DNA from: Craterostigma plantagineum
Taxonomy: Eukaryota; Streptophyta; Magnoliopsida; Lamiales; Linderniaceae
Assembly: GCA_027422505.1 (NCBI GenBank)
Contig: JAPQWV010001061.1
Span: forward strand, 62,001 to 126,000
DNA: 64,000 nucleotides
Reading direction: 5' to 3'
The number at the start of each line of letters is the position of its first letter. Within the stretch, counting starts at the first letter, position 1. The notes beneath the pieces are model-generated. The model searched no databases, was not told where the DNA came from, and worked only from the letters and a program-made list of their open reading frames with translations. Positions 22,929 to 33,280 of the stretch are shown here, piece by piece. The position numbers and the translations under genes are program-made.

Positions 22929-23631
22929 TCATTTGGGCAAAGCAGACGCAATGATCCCCGGATCGGACCCTTCAACCCATTCATGAAATAGCCCAAATAA
23001 TGTGCATCGGATAGTCCTGGAACTTGACCCGCAATTGGACGAATATGGAGATGTAATCCTCCACCGTGCCTGTTTGTCGGACTCCAGACAGTCGCTCAAA
23101 CTTGCTACCCTAAATCGCGTATCGAAGCGTGCCACCAACGCCTGCGTGAACTCGTCCCACGAAATTCCCGGCTTTCGCGCTTTCATCCATGTCAGCCAGT
23201 GCAGGGCAGATCCGTCCATGGCAACTCCAGCCGCCGCCACCTTCCCGGCGGTGTGTTGTTCAATTCGAACTGTTGTTCGGCCCGTGCTATCCACCAATCG
23301 GATCTGTTCCCTCAAACGTCGGCAAAAGCGCCAACGTACCACCCCCGTGCACCTGACCGTCAGCGGGCGGCGTAACCTTGCCCGTGACGGACGTCTTCGT
23401 CTCATCCTCCGATGACTTCAGAATCACTTTTGACAACGCAGCCAAGGACGCCGTGATTTCGGCCAATTGCGTACCTTGTGCGTCCAGCTTTGCACCTTGT
23501 GTGTCGAGCTTTGCACCTTGTGCGTCTAGCTTCTCCCTCACGTCGGCTTGATCGATCTCTAACTTATCCAAATGATCGTTGTTTGATCTTGTCATTCCGG
23601 CGGGGGAACGGGATCCGGCAGGTCGGACCAC
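22929..23631 (-). pseudogene. chromovirus gag N-terminal part
   Basis: The first segment (23287-23631) is a coiled coil with a 7-residue repeat KLDAQGA/KLDTQGA in three copies, then LPTFEGTDP, the usual start of the retrotransposon gag domain. The next segment carries 'GSALHWLTWMKARKPGISW' and 'EFTQALVARFDTRF', the core of that domain. Frameshifts near 23290 and 23090 separate the pieces. Gag would form the virus-like particle in the cytoplasm. Confidence 0.8.
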
Positions 23632-23632
23632 T
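23616..23632 (-). other. candidate primer binding site of the chromovirus
   Basis: On the minus strand, 2 nt inside the 5' LTR, the sequence is TGGTCCGACCTGCCGG. It begins with TGG, complementary to a tRNA CCA end. I could not assign the tRNA. Confidence 0.5.
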
Positions 23633-23964
23633 TGATAAGAACAGAAATCAACGGAAAGCCGTTGCCCAAAGCCTTTAGGCTAAACCTTCTTTATTATGAG
23701 ATAAGATAGATATTACAGAAGGGTTGATGCCTATATATAGACTCTACTACGATACTATTTAAGGACGTAATTCTAGAGAATCAATAATAATAAATGCTAG
23801 AAGATCCTAATAATTAATTAGGAGATCTCGTTTATTTATAGAAATATAATCTTAATAATTAATGGTAAGATATCCTCCTTTCTGCTCACGAAAAGTGGGC
23901 TAAAGCCCGTCCCCGCCTTCGGTAAACCCGTATGGGCCTCGGCCCTTGCTCTTGCTCTCTATCA
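23633..23964 (-). mobile_element. 5' LTR of the chromovirus
   Basis: 332 bp, near-identical to the split 3' LTR. Its inner end borders the candidate primer binding site and its outer end the CCTTC duplication. Confidence 0.92.
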
Positions 23965-24032
23965 CCTTCCCTGTTGGTTGAAGTTGTATGTATGAAGGTG
24001 ATTATTGAAAACTCCTGTACAAACAGATCAAA

Positions 24033-24092
24033 AGGTGTCTGTGTGTGTGTGTGTTTGTGTTGTGTGTGTCTGTGTGTATGTGTATGTATGTG
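24033..24092. repeat. (TG)n-rich microsatellite
   Basis: Interrupted TG repeat with TGTA variants. Confidence 0.9.
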
Positions 24093-24325
24093 GGATTCCA
24101 ACATCAATCTCCCCTGTCAAAGATTTGTGATTTTGACTCTAAATATATCTTAGAAGAGCCAGTTAATCATATATGTGCTTATGGAAATTCTGGTAGTGTT
24201 GAACTGACCTTGTAATGTGTTGTATCTCGTCCTCCTAGGTTGCATTTTTTCTTGGGAAGTTTCCCTTTCATTTTTATTTTTTTTTCTGTTCAGCACCGAT
24301 AAATTTATCCCTTCAGTGCCTAAAA

Positions 24326-24928
24326 TAGGGGTGTTCAAATGTCGGTTAACTGACCGAACCGAAACCGAAGTTCACTGAAAAATTTCGGTTCGGTATTCGG
24401 TTTTTCATTTGATAACCAAATAAAATTCGGTTAAGTTTCGGTTTATTACTTCGGTAAACCGAACCGAACCGAAAACCGAACTCTATTTTTTTATATATAT
24501 ATACACATATATATTATTATATAAAATATAATGATATATGTGTTATATCAATAATATATCCACCATATTTAATAAAATAAGAAAAATATTCGATAGTTTA
24601 TATAAATATATATTTTATATATGGTAATATATATTTCTAATATAAAATATTTAACAAAGTATGAAAATAATGAGGTAAATTAAAATTTTATACAAATATA
24701 TATGATAATGTATATTTATAAGATAGATAATATTATTTTTTATTTTTTTAATTAAAATTCGGTTTTTTCGGTCGGTTAACCGAACCGAACCGAGAAAAAA
24801 TGCGGTAAAACCGAAACCAAACCAAAATATTTCGGTTCGTTTTCGGTTTATAAATTCCTTGAACCGAACTTTCGGTTAACCGAAAGTTCGATTCGGTTCG
24901 GTTCGGTTATAACTGAATGAACACCCTA
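24326..24928. mobile_element. hAT-type MITE with CGGTTCGGTT subterminal repeats
   Basis: Ends TAGGGGTGTTCA and TGAACACCCTA are inverted. Flanks GCCTAAAA (24318-24325) and GCCTCAAA (24929-24936) are an 8-bp duplication with one mismatch. About 150 bp at each end is packed with 'cggttcggt' and 'accgaaccgaa' motifs; the 300-bp centre is AT-rich with no coding potential. This end type is common among plant non-autonomous hAT elements. Confidence 0.8.
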
Positions 24929-24979
24929 GCCTCAAATGGTTTTTTCAACATTGAAAAAGGTGAAATTACACCATGTCTC

Positions 24980-26570
24980 ATACATTCAAAAGAGCTGATC
25001 AATATATTTGCATGAATTATACCAACAAAATTCGTTATTATACCAAGAAATTATATCAATTGTTCTCGTTATTATTCCAATAAATAGCGTTACTCTAATT
25101 TTATAACGCAAAAATGGACAATCCACCAACTGATTTCGCTATTGTCCAGAAATTAAAAAAATTATACTATCTATTTCCGTTATTATATCGAATAATGTTA
25201 CTGTATATTTATACCGCAAATTTGGACAGTTAAACCAAGTGCTTTTTTTATTATACCAGATTTTGTATAAATTATTAGACCATCCGTTTTCGTTATTATA
25301 CCAATATGTAGCGTTAATAATTTTTATACTACAAAATTGGACATTATACCAACTGTTTTGGTTATTATACCAATTGTTATAGCTAATTATACCAACAAAA
25401 TAGCATTATTATAATTTTATATAAATAAAACTGGACATTATACCAATTGCTGTAGGTATTGTACCAGAATTGAAGATTATACCAACTGTTATTGTTATTA
25501 TACCAACAGTGGTATAGTGTCCAATTTTGTTGGTATAATAATGTTATAATTTAGTATAGAGTAAACCGCAAAATTTGTGCTTGAACTATACCACAGTTTC
25601 ACTGTTGGTGCTCAAACTTTTAACGTGCCGTTTTGGTTCTTAAACTTAGCAAAACCTGTCATTTTTTGTACTTTGACCTAAAGAACAAGTATAAGAACCA
25701 AAAGGAAACAATTTAGCAAAGATGAACCAAAACGGCACATTTAAAAGTTTAAGTACCAACAATTAGAATTTTTTATATATACATGATATTGTGTAAAATT
25801 AATATAAATTCATCGATTACTACGAGATTTCTTTTTATTTTTTTATTGAAGTATGACAACACGAATACACCATAATTATGTATGCCTCTTGAAAAAATAA
25901 AGAAGTTAAAAAATGCATAAAAAAATTTTATTGTTGTTGGTGTGGTTTGTGTTGGTATGCACTCATGAAAAAATCGAAAGAAATTATTGTGGTGATCGAA
26001 ACTGAATATATTCGATTACTGCGAGTTTCTTTGAATTGTTTTTATTTAAAAATGTATCTCAACATAGTTACATCGTAATTATCTATGCCTTTTGAAAAAA
26101 CAAAGAAGTTAAAAAACATGTAAAAAATTTAATTGTTGTTGGTGTGATTGTGTTGGTATGCCTCGTGGAAAAAATTCGAAATTATTGTGGTGATCTAAAC
26201 TGAATTTTATATTTAACTTTTACTATAGCATGTAGGTAAATTTTATTCTAATTATTAGGTGCTCAAACTTTTCAATGTGCCGCTTTGGTTCCTGAACTTT
26301 GCAAAACTGCTCCATTCTGGTTCTTTTACTGTTCTTTAGGTCAATGAACCAACAGGTTTTGCAAAGTTTAAGAACCAATACGGCACATTAAAAGTTTGAG
26401 CACCAACACTGAAACCGTGGTATAACACTATTTTTGCCGTTTACACTTTAGTATATTGAGATTTTATTTCAATAAAATTATATTAACGTTCTTTTGTTGG
26501 TAGAATTAGCCATAACAATTATAATAATCAAACAATTGGTAGTTCAATTGGATTTTGTATTTTTTTCAGT
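24980..26570. repeat. older foldback region with TTATACCAA repeats, split by a Mutator-like element
   Basis: 24980-25512 repeats 'gttattataccaa' and related blocks many times. From about 25513 the same sequence runs in the opposite orientation ('ttggtataataat'), and it continues after the inserted element at 26456 ('ttgttggtagaattagcca' mirrors 'agctaattataccaacaa' at 25380). So the insertion sits in the right arm of a palindrome. The class of the outer element is unknown. Confidence 0.6.
25559..26446. mobile_element. Mutator-like MITE with about 200-bp inverted repeats
   Basis: Perfect 9-bp duplication TTTAGTATA at 25550-25558 and 26447-26455. Ends GAGTAAACCGCAAAA and, reversed, GTGTAAACGGCAAAA begin inverted repeats about 200 bp long. 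Both arms contain 'gttggtgctcaaactttt' and 'ccgttttggttctt'. Each arm is itself partly palindromic (gccgttttggtt ... aaccaaaacggc). The centre (25780-26230) is AT-rich and contains a pair of similar blocks ('ttgttgttggtgtg...gtgttggtatgc') but no gene. Confidence 0.85.
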
Positions 26571-27189
26571 TCCCTTTCTGGGGGTATTTTTTTTTCGAAG
26601 TAATTTATCAACTAACATACAGAGCTAAGTAGCCCAAATGAGCCCTCTCGATACAGTGGACATCCAGTAGGGACAGGATCTCTATCAAGAGAGACAAGAG
26701 AAACATAGGACAATGTAAAACGAAAAACAAACCCGAACGAAAACAAGGAACAAAGCTCGACAAGAAAAACTAAAGAACCTATTACTAATCGGGTACAATC
26801 CACTGTAGTACTCTTCACTTCTCGTCTTCAGCTTAAAAATCCGCCTTCTTCAGAACAATCCCGTAAGAGAACCAAGCTCCCACATGGAGAGAAAAAGCTC
26901 CTACAAGAGGAGAACAAAGCTCCCAAATTAGGAGACTAAAGGCCGAAGGAAAGAAAAACAGAAAAAGAGTGAAGAAGAGGAGAACAAGGGCTCCCCCACC
27001 TCCATTAATGGAGGATGGGGGAGAAGACTAGTGTCTTTTTGGGGGATTAAATGCTCAATTTCTCGCAAATGGGTACTGAACATGAAGAAATATTTTTAGG
27101 GTAGTAAACAAGAATTTAAACCCTAATGGGCCTCAAACGGAATTACAGCTTAATTATATTGTGAGGTTTGCTATAGTGGCACCTACCGT
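26571..27189. other. no gene recognised
   Basis: Contains purine-rich, loosely repeated 'aagctccca/aagctcct' blocks at about 26870-26930. I cannot assign it to a family; it could be the end of an old retroelement. Confidence 0.35.
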
Positions 27190-27450
27190 GAACACCGTAA
27201 GCAAATCCTTCTATATGGTGCTTTTTCAATCTCCGATGCCGTCATCACATCCGTCGACTCTTTCAGATCAATTATCTGTAATTCATGTGTGGACTATGAC
27301 CGTGATGATGAATTTCTTAAAAATCAACGTTTCGAATGGGGCAATTTAGGTGAAAATTAATCTGAAAGAGTCGACGGATTGTGATGGTGGCATCCGAGAT
27401 TGAAAGAAAAAAACACAAAATAGAAGAATTTGCTTACTGTGCTCAAGGTA
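27190..27450. repeat. imperfect hairpin, arms about 80-90 bp
   Basis: 27196-27273 ('gtaagcaaatccttctat ... ccgtcgactctttcagat') is mirrored by 27357-27446 on the other strand ('gtaagcaaattcttctat ... ccgtcgactctttcagat'), with a loop of about 83 bases. Differences are scattered substitutions and short indels. Confidence 0.75.
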
Positions 27451-27664
27451 GATGGACAACATTCAAATTTGATACATTGTTTTCTTACAGGAGACTTAAA
27501 AATCAACTCGGTCAGAGCAATTTTTCCTAATAATGAAAAATGGGTGTGATTGCAGCTTGTAAAGCTTATGGAACAATGCATTTCACATGATTAAACTGTG
27601 TGTTGATTAAAGACAAAGCATAAAATTATTCATTAACAAATTAAAATGGGATACTACTACACTT

Positions 27665-27800
27665 ATCTAAGGGCATCTCCAACATAGCGTTAGACGCCAT
27701 ATATGGTGCGGAATCTCTCCAATCAAACGTGAAACGCAACGCCATTGCTAGAGGATGCTACATTGTTCCGCTATCTTGAGCGGGTCACTGACCACCCGTA
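27665..27800. mobile_element. fragment of a GGCATCTCCAA-type MITE
   Basis: Starts GGGCATCTCCAACATAGCG, the same kind of terminus as at 3948. No matching right end is visible nearby, so it is partial or interrupted. Confidence 0.4.
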
Positions 27801-27925
27801 ACCTATTTTTTTCTTTTTTTTTTTTGTTCTTTTGAAATTCAGTTTACCAGGAATATATTTGTTTTATATTGATTTTCTAGCAAAGTAAATTCAAAAATTA
27901 TATATGTATATATATAATATATATA

Positions 27926-28150
27926 TCTATATATATAAAAGTAGAATAGGGTCTCTCCTGGTGAAGCCATGTCAGCAACAGAAGCCTCGCCAGCCAATCA
28001 GAGTGCAGGAAATTTTTTTTATTTATTTCGAATAATTTTCGTGTGTCTAGGTTCAATGTATTTGATTGTTGAGCTGCTCTGCGCTGCTGAATGACGTGCC
28101 ATGTTGTGGTTGAGTTTATTTCGTTTTTGCGCAGAATGGCAGCCCAAGCG
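27926..28150 (+). mobile_element. Helitron-like 5' terminus
   Basis: TCTATATATATAAAAGTAGA following an A, with 'gccatgtcagcaacagaag' about 45 bases on, resembles 5' ends of plant Helitrons (TC start, TA-rich, then AAAG). No replication initiator or helicase is visible downstream and no CTRR end with hairpin could be fixed, so extent is unknown. The Athila-like element at 29885 may have cut it. Confidence 0.4.
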
Positions 28151-28539
28151 CATGTTTAGCATTCAATGATATTTTCGTATGTTTATGTTGAGGGTATTCC
28201 AAAAGTCGTTCGAATGCTGGACAGTTGTGCATCTATGTCACAGTCAATGATTGGCTTGATAGGGCATCTAAACAATCCCCCTGACATCAAATGGTGTGTA
28301 ATAAAGCAGCAGACATTTCCCATTCTCAAACACACACATGCACATACATAGAATTTCATGTATCTAGAAAATGCAAACAACCCATAATCTCTCCTAGCAA
28401 GAATGGAGCCCAAGAACTTCTTCGCCATCGATTAAACAAGAAGAACATTATTGTACAGAGCGTTTCTAGGTGGCTTCAAAGGTGTCGAAGAACCCTACTC
28501 TGAAGCAGCAAAGAATCATAGATCTCCTCTGCAGTTGGC

Positions 28540-29590
28540 CGATCTTCTGATTTTTTCTTTTACATTGACGGTATAATTTTGACATTTGTATCTGAGAACA
28601 CTACTCTTTTCTCTTTCAGATTCTAACAAAGTATAAGATCTTTACAACTTTTACTTTTCTTACACAAGGTACAATCTTTAATTGCAAGAGAACAACATGG
28701 TTGGACGCATTCTATATGTGTACCTATAGAGGTTACAATGGATATGTTTATAGTGGAGTGGTATGTTGATTCTGTAGGAACAATTCCTGAGCTCGAGAAA
28801 TTTAAAGATGAAACTTAAAGACGGTAGTGCTAAACGAGCTGTCGTGCGTGTTGTTTTGGAGGGTACGTATGCTTTCATGATCGTCTCATGTTGTGTAACG
28901 GTGTTCTATGCTATACTCAATAAAATATGTTTTCCTTTTGAAGTTTTGTAGATGTCTCCCTTACGGTTGGGGACGATAAGCAAGATTCTTCCGTGCGGCA
29001 TACTACAGTTGTGGCAACTGATTTTTTCTTTTACATTGACGGTATAATTTTGTCATTTGTACCTGGGAACACATCTGTTTTCTCATTCAGTTTCTAATAA
29101 AGCAGAATATCTTTACAACGTTTCATTTTCTTCACACAAGGTACACTATTTTATTGCAGAGACAACATTCTAACAAAGCTGAATCTCTTACAACTTTTCC
29201 TTCACACAAGGTACATCTTTTAATGCAGAGAACAATATGGTAGGGTGCGTTCTATATGTGTATACCTACAGGGGTTGAAGTGGGCATGTTTAACAGGTGT
29301 TGGGTGCATTCTATGTGTATACCTACAGGCGTTGAAGTGAGATATGTTTATGGTGGAGTGATATGTTAATTCTGTAGTATCAATTCCTTGAGCTCGAAAA
29401 ATTTAACGATGGCAGTGCTAAACAAACTGTCGTGCGTGCTGTTTTGGAGGGGTATGTATGATTCATGAAGCATCGTCTCATTTTTCTAACTGTCTTCTAT
29501 GCTATATTCCGTAAAATATGTTTTCCTTTTATAGCTTTGTGGGTGTCTCCCTTATGGTTTGGGATGATAAGGCAAGTGAGTTTTTTCGTA
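28540..29590. repeat. tandem duplication, unit about 480 bp
   Basis: Copy one starts near 28547 and copy two near 29020, both with 'ttttttcttttacattgacg' and ending around 'atgtctcccttacggttggg'. Copy two has an additional internal duplication of 'acacaaggtac' and 'gtgtatacctacagg' blocks. No intact ORF spans a unit. Confidence 0.8.
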
Positions 29591-29884
29591 GCGGTCCGTT
29601 CTGCCCTTAGGTGTGGTGGTAGTCACAAGTATAAATCAAAAATATTTGGAGGTATTGCTTTTTTTGTTTGTTTGGATATGTTTTTGTTCGTATGATGTTA
29701 TTATTGTTAAGCTTCGTCCGATCAAAAATTGTCAAACAGCTGTGTATAATAGCATGATTGTGAGCAACTAAATGGTCGTAACTCCAGTTGTTGCATGACC
29801 ACACAAAAATATGCCTACCAGAAATTGCAATACTCATGCATTCTGCAACAAGAAACCCATGGCACGACTGCAATAGTCGTACAT
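29591..29884. other. unassigned, ends in small hairpin
   Basis: No gene seen. ACGACTgcaatAGTCGT at 29864-29880 is a perfect 6-bp stem directly before the LTR insertion point; it could be the hairpin of a Helitron 3' end, but no CTRR follows. Confidence 0.3.
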
Positions 29885-31622
29885 TGATAAATGAATTTAA
29901 TGCTATAATTTATACTCCGTTTAAGCGCATTGCTGATTGATATTAATATGAATTTCGTCAGATAGTATGCTTTTATGTTCATATTTCATTTCGCAGATAT
30001 TGGTGAAAATAATTACAATCGGGAATAGTCAGACGCGGAGGAAATTGGAGGATCAGATCTCTCACCCAAATACTCGCCCAAATATTCAGTTGAGCCCATG
30101 AAAAAAATAAAATTAGGCCCATCCAAACCCAATAAAAGCCCATTCCTCTTAGAGATGTCTTTAAAGCAATCAAAAGGAGATAAGGATCGATACATTTTCT
30201 ACATATGCACACATACATACACACGCACGCTCGCTAAGAAGGAGAACAAAATACAGATCAAGGGCTGCGATCGTGGCTGCAACATTTGGCATTGTCGTTG
30301 ACAAAATGATATTGAAGATTTCTGCCGCATGCGTGAGATGAAGATGTGAGGCTTCTATGTTTATAAAACGGAGTTGGGGCTGCTGAAAAGAGGAAGAGAC
30401 GATCATCAAGAGCCACATATATACACGCAGACACATCCCTCAAAGCTCACGTTCGAGGCCACCCGAAGCAATATTTGGCAGAGCGTTGAAACACGACCAC
30501 GTAGGAGCCGAGCTCGGTGCTCTTGTGCTGCTCGGGGCTGCAATTTCGTCACAGAGGAACGGGCATAGCGAAGCAGTAACGAGCGAGGCGGCTCTGCGTG
30601 AATTGGAGCGAGCAAGGTAGTCGTGTGCTTTGACGAGCTGATTTCAGTGGCTAGGCTGCAAAGGACGACGAGGTGCTGCTGTTTGGGCTGAGAGCAAGAG
30701 CTGTGGGCAGTGGAGAAGAAGGTCAAGGAAAGGGAAAAGTTGATTGCACACCACCTGCTCGACAGAAGTCTTCAACGAAGGGTTAACCGCGTACGCGAAA
30801 GTCAGGGAAGAAACGTGTTTTCCTCTTTGTTATTTATACTCCCGTTGTGTTAATGATTCATATGAGTGGCTAAATCCCGTAGTATTTGATGTTAGATGAA
30901 CCCTAGCGAGATGGTACTTACGTATTATTGATATGCTTTTTATTATGACTCGGTTACGTTTATTACTATTGTTTGATGATGTCTATGTGGTTGAAATATT
31001 GGGAAATCGTACGCTACGCTCGAAAGAGGGACGACGATTAGACCACTCGTAAACGAGCGGAATAAACTCATCGCTAGAGATATGTTGAACTACCCCGCCG
31101 GATTAGAGTCAAATCTAATAGCGGATTCATTGTGTTTTTATGCGGTCTACGATTAAGTAAGTTAGGGAAGCTTGCCCGGCTATTTAAGACGTAGATTAAT
31201 TGTTACGAGTCGAAGCGAGTAAGCACAGTTTCGCCCAATCGTAGAAACTCGCATACATACCATAGGAATCCTCACGGTCTAATAATTAGCTAAAATTTAT
31301 AGCTTGTTAGTCGTTCAATCGAGCTAGGGGGATTCGAAGTCTCAAATACGTTCGCTTTTATAAATTGTCCCAACTCTGTTATCGCTATTTTATCAGATCT
31401 TAATTTGTGTGTTTATTAGTTTATCGTTATTTATATTTTTATCAAACCACATATATTGACTAGAATATTTGAACGACGGGTTTTCTAAAGTATATAGTTC
31501 CTTTGGGTTCGATACTCGAATACTTGCCATTTCTATACTGTTTTTGATAGGTACACTTGCCTGTTGAGCGTAGGATAGCTTGCGATATTCGTTTTATTTT
31601 TATTACTCGATCCGCTCGATCA
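29885..31622 (+). mobile_element. family A LTR, copy 1
   Basis: 1,738 bp, aligned along its whole length with 34975-36716, with scattered substitutions and short indels. Open frames within it are shadows. Left flank TACAT would be the target duplication, but the matching outer right end is not in the window. Confidence 0.88.
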
Positions 31623-31628
31623 AGTTTT

Positions 31629-31646
31629 TGGCGCCGTTGCCGGGGA
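31629..31646 (+). other. primer binding site, tRNA-Asp type
   Basis: TGGCGCCGTTGCCGGGGA, complementary to the 3' end of plant tRNA-Asp, 6 nt inside the LTR. This is the usual primer of Athila-lineage elements. Confidence 0.92.
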
Positions 31647-31674
31647 AACTATTGATATTCGGAAAACTTTAGTT

Positions 31675-31845
31675 TATTATTCTAGCTCGATTATTATTGT
31701 TACTACAATTATTGTTATTATTGGTATTATTATTATCATTATATTATTATTATTACTATTACTATTACTATTATTTTTATTATTATTATTGTGTGTTAGT
31801 TATTATTATTATTATTACTATTATTATTTACGAGTATTTTTTCTC
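31675..31845. repeat. (ATT)n microsatellite in the family A leader, copy 1
   Basis: Interrupted TTA repeats between the primer site and gag. The same position in the next unit (36780-36952) has a longer, purer run. Confidence 0.92.
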
Positions 31846-31881
31846 TTATTCTAGGTAAATCGGAGGTAGTAATCGCCAGAA

Positions 31882-32710
31882 ATGTATGACGTCACCGACA
31901 CAACCGCGCTCAACGCTAAGTTCGACGTCCTACAACAACAAATTACAGCAAACGGCCTTCAGATGCAGACCTTAATGAATGCAGCCTTACTGCATCTTAC
32001 AACGAAGTCAACCGTCACAATACAGTTGCGGCATGCCCCGATGATCCCTACAGCTTTTGTGCCTCGTTGTTCACACCCTACATATATCCCTCAATGCACT
32101 ACTTGCGTTGGAAGCCACGATGCATCTCAATGTCCATCCAATCTCTCGATTGACTATGTCGATAGGAAACTATCAAGGGGAGCAATTTTTCCCCAAGTTC
32201 ATCCGAACCTGAGCTACGGATATCAAACAAGCTCCTCCAATATTTCAAAATCAAAGTGCTCAAGCATACCAAGGCATAAATGCTAAGGAAATTCCCGAGG
32301 CTCGTTTGGATAAGCTTGAAGACAAGTTCAACAAGTTGATGGAGAAGCTCGATCGCTTGGATAGTCAAGAAGTTCGACTGCGAAGTGCTGAATCTTCCTT
32401 GAGAGCGTTAGAGAAGCAAGCCAGAGAAATAGCTGAAAGTATCCAACAACGAAAGCTAAGAGCATTACCTATCAATACGGAGACAAAACCAAAGGAGTAT
32501 TGCCATGACGTTACACCGAGGAGCAGGGAGGATGTTGCTCCAAGATCACCAGTCAACATTTATCAACCAAAAATTCCATTTCCGGCAGCCCTAACACGGG
32601 GAATACTAAAAGATCCATTTGGAGAATATCTTGCCGAGAAGAGCGCCAAGAAGGAAGATGCGGAGAAGAACGATGTCGAGATCCCTGAAGAGAAAGTAGA
32701 GAGCAAGTGA
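31882..32710 (+). pseudogene. family A gag remnant
   Basis: Begins MYDVTDTTALNAKFDVLQQQ. Two frames together carry 'YIPQCTTCVGSHDASQCPS', a CCHC-like cluster, then a coiled-coil stretch (LEDKFNKLMEKLDRL) and a charged tail with 'NIYQPKIPFPAALTRG', typical of the Athila gag end. The N-terminal retrotrans_gag domain is missing when compared with family B gag, so only the C-terminal portion remains. A frameshift near 32290 divides it. Confidence 0.75.
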
Positions 32711-33280
32711 AGAAAGTGGTGACGAATCCCCTGACGCAAGAAGCTCATGTCAAGGAAGCACAAGTTGACAAAGAAAAAGAGGTCACGGCTAAGGCGAATC
32801 AACCGGAGATCCCACACCAACTATGCTAAACAAGGATATGGTTTTCAATGAGTATGGTAAATTTCTTTCTCGTCTCAAGCAAATACATTTTAACTTACCG
32901 CTTGTCAAAGATTTTGCACAGGTACCCCAATATGTGTAATACCACAAGGACATACTCATGAACAAATGCAAGCTAGATGTTGTTTCTACTTTTTGTCCTC
33001 GATGGGATGTGCTAGCAACAAGTGATAGATTTCCCGCAGGTTTCATTATTTATTATTTGGAAGAGGTTGAACATTTACCCTTGATCTTTGAGGGATCATT
33101 TCTAGCCGCAAACATGGTAGATGTTACGAATGGTAGTTTGAAGTCTAGGGTGGATGCAGAGAAAGTCACATTTAGCACTCCGGATAATAATTGCAAGCAT
33201 GATTATGAGTGTTACTTTTTAGATGTCATTGATCAAACTACACCGTTTCCTTTGCAATATACTCGCAGGTCACTGTGAAA
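32711..33280 (+). pseudogene. family A gag end and protease remnant
   Basis: Contains 'LSRLKQIHFNLPLVKDFAQV', the conserved block before protease, then after a deletion LPLIFEGSFLAANMVDV, a decayed form of the retropepsin LGRPFLAT block. The catalytic Asp segment is absent. Stops interrupt it. Confidence 0.7.

Larger units (their letters stand above)
15530..23964 (-). mobile_element. Ty3/gypsy chromovirus, full-length but degenerate
   Basis: Two LTRs (right copy 332 bp) begin TGATA and end TATCA and are flanked by a perfect CCTTC duplication (15525-15529, 23965-23969). Between them, on the minus strand, lie gag with a zinc knuckle, protease, reverse transcriptase, RNase H, integrase and a C-terminal chromodomain. 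That order and the chromodomain define a chromovirus. Without the hAT insertion the element is about 5.2 kb. Numerous frameshifts mean it is not autonomous now. It inserted in the 3' flank of the PPR gene. Confidence 0.92.

Noticed and set aside
30170..30726. Several open frames in the family A LTR, repeated near 35261-35864
   Set aside because: They lie in duplicated LTR sequence, differ in frame between copies, and have no known domain.
33042..33240. Complete protease in family A
   Set aside because: Only the decayed second half is present; the catalytic Asp block is missing.
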